Source of the DNA: an uncultured bacterium
Lineage (GTDB): Bacteria; Bacillota; Clostridia; Lachnospirales; Lachnospiraceae
Direction: 5' to 3'
Length of the DNA stretch: 64,000 nucleotides
NCBI GenBank assembly: GCA_948467735.1
Contig: CAOKFN010000013.1
Location: 29,416-93,415 of the forward strand
Positions within the stretch are counted from its first letter, which is position 1. Each line of letters starts with the position of its first letter. The notes beneath the pieces were generated by a model that worked only from the letters and a program-made list of their open reading frames with translations, was not told where the DNA came from and did no database searches. Below, in pieces: positions 1 through 8,300 of this stretch. The translations under genes were made by a program, and so were the position numbers.

Positions 1-49
1 CAATTCTCTCGCCATGCTCCAGTCTACCCTTTTTCTCCATGTACCGCCG

Positions 50-1759
50 TCACTCTTCGTAATGACTCAGCTTGACGATAATCATGCCGTCCGTTTCCTC
101 CACGCTGTTCTCCCACGGCCATTCCGGCATATACAAACTATACTCCAAAGCCTCCTCCATCCGGCTTTCAGGTATCTGATTAAAGTCCGCGCCCAATGTA
201 TGCAGAAATCCTAGAATGCGACGGGTGCTCCAGAAAAATCGCGGGGAAACATCCGCGTCATACCCGAAAAACGAACGGCCTATGACCTCCCCCGTCACGC
301 AGGACGAATTCCCCTTGAATTCCCTTCCGCCGATTATCACCACCGGAATGGTTTCATCCCCTCCGTTCACCTGATTTATCCTCTCGATAATCGCCCTTCC
401 CAAAGCGGCGTCCTGCTCGTAACGACACCAATCTGTATAATAAAGGCTTTCCGTCACCTTCGCCTGTTCCATTCCGGTGATAAGACAGACCGCCGCCCCG
501 AATACAAAAGCGGCCTTCCACACCCGGGATGCGCCCGATTCAATCCCTTCCTTGACATTCCCCGCCGTCCCAAGCCTGCCTTTTGCGATTCGCGTCTCTT
601 TCACAGAATGCTTCCCTTCCATTTCCCGCGAATTCCTTGTCAGCCTGCAAAGAAGCACAATTCCCAGATATCCCAAAAACCCCGTAAACACAGGCAGCAC
701 CAGCTGGGAGCGGATTGCCGGACTGCCGCCCAGCAGTATTGTCATCATAAAAGGGGACGCAAGTAGGGCAAAGTAATAAAAAAGAATCACTCCCCCCATA
801 CCCCTGCACCTGACCGTATTTTTTTTCAGGAAACAAATCAGCAGTATCAAATCAAATAACGCCAATATCCCCAGTCCCCAGTGATAGAAAATAGAATGCA
901 GCCCTGTAAAAGCCTTCACAAAATGCGCCGCAGCCCCATAGATGCAGTCCTTTACGGACGCCCGCCCCCACAGAATCTGCTCCTGCAGATAACTGGAAGA
1001 GCTGAAAAAAAGTCTTGTAATCAAAGTATTCAGCACAAATGCCATCATAAAAACAGCACAATACGGAATGACCCGCCGAAAAAGGCTTCCTGCGCCGCGC
1101 TTCCTTCCCTCCGAAACATCCCGAAGGGCCTGCAGCAGCAGAAGCGTAACGGTTCCGAATATATACAATACAACAAAGGTTTGATAACTGGAAAACGTCC
1201 AAAGAAGAAGAACAACACTACAGGCCCCATCAAGAAGCCCGTGCCGCTGCGACCATCGGAAGGATAAATACAAGGCCGCCGCCGTCAACAGCAGGCACAC
1301 ACATATTTCCATACTCTGTAGAGAAAAATAGAACTGTTCCGCCATAATGGGATGGGAAATCCAAAGCAGGCCGCCCAGCCCGCAGGCCCACAGGCTTGTC
1401 CTTGATTCCCGGCTCCCCCGTTTTGCCTTTCCCAGCCTGATACTGCCGTTCATCCTCTCCCATAACCAAAAGAAAGCGCAGACTGCGGCCGCGAAGAAAA
1501 GTATAGTCATAGCGCCTGCAAAATAAGGATGAAACTGCTGATTCCCCAGCAGATACTTCATCAATACAAGCCCCTGCCTGCCCGTCTGCATCCATCCCCC
1601 GTAAAAATCCTCCTGCAGATGAATCAAATCCTCCGTATCAACGCCTATGACGCCGGAATTGAGCTTAGCGCCATGGAACAAAAACACAAGCGCCCCCATA
1701 AAGAGAAAACGAATTTGGAATATGGAGTTTCCACAGGATGCCGGCCGACGCTCTTTCAT
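50..1759 (-). CDS. GtrII-like multi-membrane glucosyltransferase-family protein
   Basis: This is a polytopic membrane protein of 569 residues with at least nine hydrophobic segments. The N-terminal region has an acidic stretch (GVDTEDLI) between the first membrane segments, followed by WMQTGRQGLV. This layout resembles the GtrII/glucosyltransferase family, which modifies lipid-linked surface glycans. A soluble C-terminal domain of about 130 residues follows the last membrane span. I chose the ATG at 1759 because GAAAGGAAC lies just upstream; the longer frame to 1870 adds 37 residues overlapping the promoter. The neighbour at 2022 is divergent and also a membrane protein, which suggests a shared cell-surface role. 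The family call comes from architecture only, so a generic membrane protein is the alternative. Confidence 0.6.
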   Translation of the reverse strand: MKERRPASCGNSIFQIRFLFMGALVFLFHGAKLNSGVIGVDTEDLIHLQEDFYGGWMQTGRQGLVLMKYLLGNQQFHPYFAGAMTILFFAAAVCAFFWLWERMNGSIRLGKAKRGSRESRTSLWACGLGGLLWISHPIMAEQFYFSLQSMEICVCLLLTAAALYLSFRWSQRHGLLDGACSVVLLLWTFSSYQTFVVLYIFGTVTLLLLQALRDVSEGRKRGAGSLFRRVIPYCAVFMMAFVLNTLITRLFFSSSSYLQEQILWGRASVKDCIYGAAAHFVKAFTGLHSIFYHWGLGILALFDLILLICFLKKNTVRCRGMGGVILFYYFALLASPFMMTILLGGSPAIRSQLVLPVFTGFLGYLGIVLLCRLTRNSREMEGKHSVKETRIAKGRLGTAGNVKEGIESGASRVWKAAFVFGAAVCLITGMEQAKVTESLYYTDWCRYEQDAALGRAIIERINQVNGGDETIPVVIIGGREFKGNSSCVTGEVIGRSFFGYDADVSPRFFWSTRRILGFLHTLGADFNQIPESRMEEALEYSLYMPEWPWENSVEETDGMIIVKLSHYEE

Positions 1760-1799
1760 GTTTTTGTTCCTTTCGTAAATATTAATAAATGTTAATATC

Positions 1800-1828
1800 A
1801 TTATACAAAAGTTTAAAATAAAAATCAA
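1800..1828 (-). promoter_or_regulatory. sigma-A type promoter of the GtrII-like gene
   Basis: The minus strand reads TTGATT, a 17-bp spacer, then a perfect TATAAT (-35 at 1823-1828, -10 at 1800-1805). It lies about 40 bases upstream of the chosen start at 1759 in an AT-rich divergent intergenic region (1760-2021). No equally good plus-strand promoter was seen for the divergent gene. Confidence 0.75.
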
Positions 1829-2021
1829 TTGTTTTATGGATATGGCTATGTTAATATGGGAAATGTGCAAAGAATTTAAAAGATTCGTCGTTTAATTGCA
1901 GGGCACAAAACCAACACTATCGCCCGCAGAAATAATACCTGCCTGACGCTCGACTCATCGCCCGCCGGAAAACAAATACACGCCGAGAATTTTTCAGAGG
2001 ATTATAAGAGGAATTTATCAT

Positions 2022-3533
2022 ATGAAAACAAATCACAACAAAAAAACGGCATTCCAGCATCATTTTGAACTTGCAGCCGCCGTATGCTATTTCGGATTAT
2101 ACCTCATCATTGCCCTTTCCCTGCTGATAAAGCAGCCCTTCGGGAATCCGCCCGATGAGTACAACCGATACCTTATCCCGCAGTATATCGCGGAAAACGG
2201 CGCTCTGCCAAACGGCTACGAGGAATCCATCCGCATCGGGGGGTACGGTTTTTCGTATGGCTTTCAGCCCATCCTGCCGTATATGTTCCAAGGATATGCC
2301 ATGAGGTTCATGACACTCTTTACGTCCTCCGAGGCCGCGCTGCTCTACACCGCCCGGGCGGTCAATCTTCTGCTGGGGCTATGCACGGCATGGGTCATTT
2401 TGCTGCTCTCTAAAAAATGGTTCCGGGACAGGCGCTTTGGCTGGCTTTTTGCTTATCTGACCACCTTTCTGCCCCAAAGCATTTTTGTGCATACCTATGT
2501 GAACACGGATTCCTGCTGCATGCTGTCCATCGCCGTTATGCTCTACGGGCTGACCTTGGGGCTGGAAAGCGGCTTTTCCCGCCGCTCCTCCCTGATCCTT
2601 TCCGCGGGCATTATCCTCTGCGCCCTTTCCTACTATAACGCCTACGGATATATTTTGAGCTGCATCCTGCTCTTTACCGCTTTTTATCTCTCTGCCCCGT
2701 CAGGGCATATTCGTTTTGACGTGAAAAGCTTTCTGAAAAAAGGAATCTTTATCTCCGTCATCGTACTGCTTGGCATCGGCTGGTGGTTTATCCGCAGCGC
2801 CATTCTTTACGAGGGCGATTTTCTGGGACTTCAGGCCAGACATGAATGCGCATCCCTGTATGCGATTCCGGAATTTCACCCCGATACCCGCGTAACATGG
2901 CAGAATCAGGGCTATTCCTTTTGGGACATGATGGTGCGTTCCGATTTCTGGACTCTTTCCGTGATGAGCTTCATCGGGGTATACGGCCCCATGACCATCA
3001 CCACCTCCATATGGGTCTACCGTTTTTATAAAGCGCTGTTTCTGCTGGGGCTGGGGTTTTGCGTGTTCCTCCCCGTCCGCAGAACCGCCGAGGCCAAAGG
3101 CCTGCATTCGGAACGCAGAGCTTTTCGCAGATTTTATCATATCAATATGCTGTTCTGCATCCTGATGCCGCTGTTTTTAAGCCTGTTCTATTCCTACACC
3201 ACGGACTACCAGCCGCAGGGGCGCTATCTTCTTCCCGCCCTGCTTCCCGTCTGCTATTACGCCGTCCACGGTCTGGAAAAAGCATGGCTCCTCTTGACAG
3301 GTCTGACGGAAGACAGACGCAAAACTTTTCCCAAGGAAGAAGATTCTCTCAAGGAAGGAGCTTCTCTCAAAAAAGGCAGGCCTTCCCTCACCGGCAAGGC
3401 AGCATCCTCTTCTCAAAGCCGCCTGCTCACCTGCGCCGTCACACTGGCGTGCATGATAATCATCGGACTGCTGCTATTGACCGTATACGGCTACGCGTTT
3501 CCCTATTATGAGGCCAATCCGATTGCCCCTTAA
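2022..3533 (+). CDS. DUF2142-like multi-membrane protein
   Basis: A 503-residue integral membrane protein with about ten hydrophobic helices. After the first membrane helix it has the motif GNPPDEYNRY, an acidic loop of the kind found in DUF2142 and GT-C type glycosyltransferase-like proteins (an nPDE-x-x-H/Y signature). Such proteins are thought to act on polyprenol-linked sugars at the cell surface. The start at 2022 has AAGAGGAA upstream. Near residues 434-460 there is a short Lys/Glu/Ser-rich stretch with a duplicated SLKEGASLKKG-like pattern, part of the low-complexity expansions seen elsewhere in the window. It is divergent from the GtrII-like gene. The substrate is unknown. Confidence 0.6.
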   Translation: MKTNHNKKTAFQHHFELAAAVCYFGLYLIIALSLLIKQPFGNPPDEYNRYLIPQYIAENGALPNGYEESIRIGGYGFSYGFQPILPYMFQGYAMRFMTLFTSSEAALLYTARAVNLLLGLCTAWVILLLSKKWFRDRRFGWLFAYLTTFLPQSIFVHTYVNTDSCCMLSIAVMLYGLTLGLESGFSRRSSLILSAGIILCALSYYNAYGYILSCILLFTAFYLSAPSGHIRFDVKSFLKKGIFISVIVLLGIGWWFIRSAILYEGDFLGLQARHECASLYAIPEFHPDTRVTWQNQGYSFWDMMVRSDFWTLSVMSFIGVYGPMTITTSIWVYRFYKALFLLGLGFCVFLPVRRTAEAKGLHSERRAFRRFYHINMLFCILMPLFLSLFYSYTTDYQPQGRYLLPALLPVCYYAVHGLEKAWLLLTGLTEDRRKTFPKEEDSLKEGASLKKGRPSLTGKAASSSQSRLLTCAVTLACMIIIGLLLLTVYGYAFPYYEANPIAP

Positions 3534-3561
3534 GTCCGGCCCCGCAACCTCCAATACCATT

Positions 3562-3599
3562 AAAAATTTTCGGCAGGAGATATCTGTCCCCTGCCGAAA
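3562..3599 (-). terminator. intrinsic terminator downstream of spoIVA
   Basis: Perfect 10-bp stem (TTTCGGCAGG / CCTGCCGAAA, arms 3568-3577 and 3590-3599). On the minus strand it is followed directly by ATTTTTAA. The T-tract is only on the minus-strand exit side, so it ends spoIVA transcription, not the convergent gene. Confidence 0.8.
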
Positions 3600-3689
3600 G
3601 CCGCCCTTCCATGTCTGCCGAGCATCCGGCTTACTGCCCGCCGAAACGTCCGGAAGGATCCTGCCTCCCGCAGCCTGCGGATACCGGCG

Positions 3690-5174
3690 TTAAATAATGA
3701 TGCAGACCATCCCTCCGTTGCTGTCATTGACAATCTTCTGCATGGTATCCTGAAGCTTTATCTGGCTCTCCTCTCCTACAGCCGCCACTTTGGCGGTAAT
3801 TCCGTCATTGACAAGCTGCTCCACGGTTTTGCCGAAAATATTGGTATCCCATATTCCCTTTTCCATATCCGCCTGACCGATAAAATTAATCAGATCATTG
3901 GCCTGCTCCTGCGTCCCCACGATGGGCGCGATTTCCGTCTCAATATTGGCTCGTATCATATGTATGGACGGACTGGACGCTTTTATCTTTACGCCGAATT
4001 TATTTCCGTGCTTGATAATCTCCGGCTTATCCAGCATAATTTCATCCTTATCAGGCGTCACCACGCCGTACCCCTTCATGCGCACCATATTCACCGCATC
4101 CAGTACCTTCGCATATTCATGCTTCATGGCCGCGAAATCTCTTAATTTACTGATAAGCTGATACTCATCCGTAATCGTTTCTCCCACCATTTCCGTCAGC
4201 ATCTCATAATAATAGGCTTCCTCCACATCCAGCATAATGCGGATAACGCCGTCGGACAGGCTTACCGTATCCGTCTTGCACCGTTTTATGTATTCGCTGT
4301 CCAGCTCCACAGGATTTCTCAGCACATCCCGTATGGTGCTGTAATCCTTCATCAATGCCTTGATTTGGGTGATAATATCCTGTTTCATGCGGTTATCCAT
4401 GGGAAGCATCTCCACCCATTTGGGCATATAGAATTCTATGGAGGAAATGGGGAACTCATACAGGACATTTTCCAAGAGCATATGAATGTCGTCCTTTTTC
4501 AGCTGTTCACAATTCACCGTCACCGCTGAAACGCCGTATTTATCAGAAATTTCTCCCGCCACTCGTTTTGCGTCCTCGGAATAAGGCTTCTGGCTGTTTA
4601 CCAGAACAAGAAAAGGTTTTCTAAGCTTTTTCAACGCCAGAATCGTCTTTTCCTCCGCCTCCAGATAATTGTTTCTGGGAATCTCCCCGAAGCTTCCGTC
4701 CGTCGTCACCACCAGCCCTATGGTGGAATGATCGTTCATCACCTTATCCGTCCCTATTTCCGCCGCCTGCGTAAAAGGGATTTCGTAGTCAAACCACGGC
4801 GTTTTTACCATGCGCTCCACATCTTCTTCCATATGTCCCGCCGCGCCTTCCACCATGTAGCCCACACAGTCAATAAGCCTTACGGACACAGGGACGTCCC
4901 CGCTCAGCACCACATTGGCGGCTTCATTGGGAATAAATTTCGGTTCCGTGGTAGTGATTGTCTTTCCGCCCGCGCTTTGGGGCAGTTCGTCCTGCGCCCT
5001 GTTTTTCGCATGTTCATCCTCCATGTACGGAAGCACCATCTCTTCCATAAAACGTTTGATAAAGGTCGATTTCCCGGTACGCACCGGGCCCAGCACTCCT
5101 ATGTATATCTCTCCCCCTGTTCGGTTTTTAATATCATTGTACAGGTCATAGGTGTTTATAGCGTAATTCTCCAT
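3690..5174 (-). CDS. spoIVA: stage IV sporulation protein A
   Basis: SpoIVA is the ATPase that polymerises into the basement layer of the spore coat on the outer forespore membrane. This 494-residue protein keeps the family layout end to end. A Walker A (GPVRTGKS, residues 29-36) is followed by the RAQDELPQSA-x-GKTI-x-TTEPKF region, then DCVGY, the AAEIGT-x-KV and HSTIG-V-TTDG segments, and a C-terminus ending GGMVCIII. Length matches the B. subtilis protein (about 492). The start at 5174 has an ideal GGAGG eight bases upstream, which decides against the extra six residues to 5192. It shows that the organism belongs to a spore-forming lineage. In many Bacillota spoIVA follows gpsA; here gpsA is about 18 kb away on the same strand. 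Confidence 0.97.
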   Translation of the reverse strand: MENYAINTYDLYNDIKNRTGGEIYIGVLGPVRTGKSTFIKRFMEEMVLPYMEDEHAKNRAQDELPQSAGGKTITTTEPKFIPNEAANVVLSGDVPVSVRLIDCVGYMVEGAAGHMEEDVERMVKTPWFDYEIPFTQAAEIGTDKVMNDHSTIGLVVTTDGSFGEIPRNNYLEAEEKTILALKKLRKPFLVLVNSQKPYSEDAKRVAGEISDKYGVSAVTVNCEQLKKDDIHMLLENVLYEFPISSIEFYMPKWVEMLPMDNRMKQDIITQIKALMKDYSTIRDVLRNPVELDSEYIKRCKTDTVSLSDGVIRIMLDVEEAYYYEMLTEMVGETITDEYQLISKLRDFAAMKHEYAKVLDAVNMVRMKGYGVVTPDKDEIMLDKPEIIKHGNKFGVKIKASSPSIHMIRANIETEIAPIVGTQEQANDLINFIGQADMEKGIWDTNIFGKTVEQLVNDGITAKVAAVGEESQIKLQDTMQKIVNDSNGGMVCIII

Positions 5175-5187
5175 AAGAAAAACCTCC

Positions 5188-5213
5188 TGCATATACTGCT
5201 ATATGTATATGCA
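5188..5213. repeat. 9-bp perfect dyad in the spoIVA leader
   Basis: Arms TGCATATAC and GTATATGCA with an 8-base centre. It begins a few bases upstream of the spoIVA Shine-Dalgarno site, so it could be an operator or a leader hairpin. A CATATACA stretch inside it resembles a sigma-E -10 element, but I could not pair it with a convincing -35 at the right spacing. Confidence 0.4.
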
Positions 5214-5301
5214 GAAGGCTGCTTCCTTATGATAGTTATAAAGAGTCCTTAATTTCCGATAATTTGTGTGTCTGCCGCCCTTTCTTGCCGACACTCCTTT
5301 T

Positions 5302-8300
5302 TTACCCACGCGCCCTTTTTTCTCTCCTGCCTGCCCTAACCTTTTTGATCAGTATGAGCAGAACCGCAAGCGCTGCCGCCGCACCCGCCGCGGTGCCCGC
5401 TATAACAGGAAGCTTTGAGGACTGCTCTGCCACGCAGAAATATTCCTGCGTCCCTGTCATCTCAACCTGCAGGTACTGTCCCCTCACCCTGCTTTCCAGC
5501 TCTGTCCAGCGTCCGTTTTGATATCCGTACACCACCGCCTTTTCATATGGGTTCAGGATTCTCACGGCAAAGCTGTCGTTCTCTCCAAGCCTGCTGTTTT
5601 CAAGGGATATCTCATATACTATGTTCTTCCCCTCCCCTGCCTCTTTCGGCGGCGCAAAACTGCAAGGCGCCGCATGCAGCACCGCGTCCTCCGTGAATAC
5701 ATCCGTCACTAAAGCATAAGGCTTGATCCTGACGGCCTCAACGGTATTCACCTCTTCTCCGCCGACGCTCTTGACGACGGTGACATTCTCCTTATATTCC
5801 CCCTGTACCACATAGGTTCCCTCCATAACCCGCTGCGATACATCCGGCCATACGCCGTAGAAGCCTTCTTTTTCCGGAATTTGGGGATAATTCAGAACAT
5901 CCAGTCTGGCACCGTAGGGAATCTCCTGCGTTCCAAGAACTGTGTCCTCCACCCTGTAAACGACATTCAGATGCCAGAACTGCAGCGGAAGCTGTTCCAC
6001 GGCCAGAAGCTCCTGATAGGAAATCGGTTCCGCCACACCCACATAGCTGATATTGTCAATGCCGTATACATTGTTTCCCACATAATAATTCCCCGATACC
6101 TTCGGCTCGTATTCTGCCGCATCCCTGTCAACTTCCTCGTAAGCCGCAATCTGTCCCGCGATGGCGCCCGACCTGCCCTTCTCTGCCTCCACGGAGGCCA
6201 TGGCATAGCAGTCCTGCAGCGTATCCGCATAACCGGCAATCCCCCCCACATTGCTGCCCCCGGATACGGAACAGAGGGCGTAGCACCTCTTAATAATGGT
6301 CAGAGACTCCCCGCAGATGCCGCCCACATAGCCGCCCTCCGTGCTTTCCACGCTTCCACAGCCTTTTGATTCAACGATAATGCCGTGATCCATATAACCG
6401 CAGATACCGCCCGCCCCATCCTTTTTGGCCGTCACATAGCCCTCGTTTACGCTGTTCGTCACAAGGCATTTGGTGATGAAACGTCTGCCGATTTCATACT
6501 CAGCTTTACCCGCCGCGCTGTCCTCCGGGTCTTCGTCGTCAATGGACATGGATCCGGCAATGCCTCCCACATTGATATCTCCCTTGACGACGCCTTTATT
6601 GGTACAGGTTTCCGCCCTTCCTGTGGTGATGGAATCAAGATGCTCATCATCCACATCCTCGTAAAGCTCCTCAATGCTTAAGTCCTGCACATCAACGGCG
6701 CGGTCCGCAAGCAGGTTGAACACCACGTTAAGCTGGTCGTTCACCGCCCTTAAATCCTCGTTTATGACGTCGGTATTGCGGGAAGCGTTATCGCTTAACA
6801 CCCTGATGCTGTCCGACAGTCCCTTTAACTGGTCATGGAACGCTTCCCTTGTGGCTCCAAAGTCGTCGCCAAGCTTCCTGAAACGTATCTCAGGCTGGGC
6901 GTTGATATAATTGATGATTCCCCTGACGCCGTCCGTGGCCGACTGCAAAGAATCTATCACCGCCTGCACATTGTCCGCCGCTTTATTTATTTGATCCAGC
7001 GCATCCTGACAGCTGTCGGATACATAGGGCGAAAGGATATTGTAAATGGCCGCAAGATTGCTCAATATGGAGGAGGCCGAGGTTGTCACGTTCCCAAGCA
7101 GCCCGGTGAGTTCTATCACTTCCCGCGCCAGCTCATCCCTTTCCTCCTGCGTCAGCTGATCCCAGCCCTTGATATTCCCCTCCGCGTCCGTGGTGATATC
7201 CTGTATTCTGCCCGCCGTCTCCTCCACATCCTTTGATACCTGTTCCAGCTCATCTATGGCGTCCTTAATACTGTCCTTGGATGTATCCACCGCCTGCTCC
7301 TTATCCTGTTTCACAAAATGAATCCAAACCGTATATGGAGCGCTGGCATTCGTAATGTCAAACTCATACACATAAGAGCCGCTCTGCTTCTGAGATAGGG
7401 GGACGGTGTTCCCCTCCATATCCGTCACAGCGGGAGCTTCCTCCAGCGTGTATGCGGTATCCGGCTTCACATTTAAGACCGCCATTCCTTCCGCATTGCC
7501 GCTGCATGAGGCATTGCCGCTCAGATTTGAAGCCAAAATGATATGAATCGGCTCAAACTGAGCCGTTACCCTGACTTTTTCCGCCGGCATCATAAAAGAA
7601 TACTGCCTGCCGTCGCTTTCCTTCGTGACCGGGATATCTTCCCCGCTCCCCGAAACCGTCAATTTCTTCAGGAAATAGCCGCTGCCGGAAACCGGCGTAA
7701 CATATACCTTTTCACCTTCACCGGCGTTTTTCAGACTCGTTGTCACCTGACCGCCCGTGCTTGAAGCGGAGGCGACCAAATAGCCCGTATCGGAATCGCC
7801 GTCGCTCTTTTCCTCCACAAAATTGACATATACCCTGATGCTGCCCGGAGCAAATTCTCTTGTATCCAATACATATTTATAGACATTATTTTCCTCCGCA
7901 AGCTCGGACAGCGCCACCGTCCTTGTTGTCTCAAATCCTTCGGCTGCCCCGTCTACGGACGTATCGCTCCCTGCTTCCTCCCCCGGCATTTTGCCCTCCA
8001 GAGCGTCAAGTCCGCTGTCGCTTTCTGAAAAGGTATTATCCTCTCTGCCAGCGGCGCTTTCGCCTGCCAAAGTCCCCTCTCCGGCACTTTCGCCTTCCAG
8101 AACCCCGGCTCTTCCGCCTGCCAAGGCTTCATCTTCGGCGCTTCCCGCCAAAGTCCCTTCTCCGGTGCTTTCTCCTTCCAGAGCCTCCGCTCCGGCGCTT
8201 TCGCCTGTCAAAGTCCCCCCTCCAACGCCTCCGACAGTCACAACGGTAATCACCAGCGCGCTGTCGCTGTCCGGCATATATCCGCTGTCAGGAATGATAT

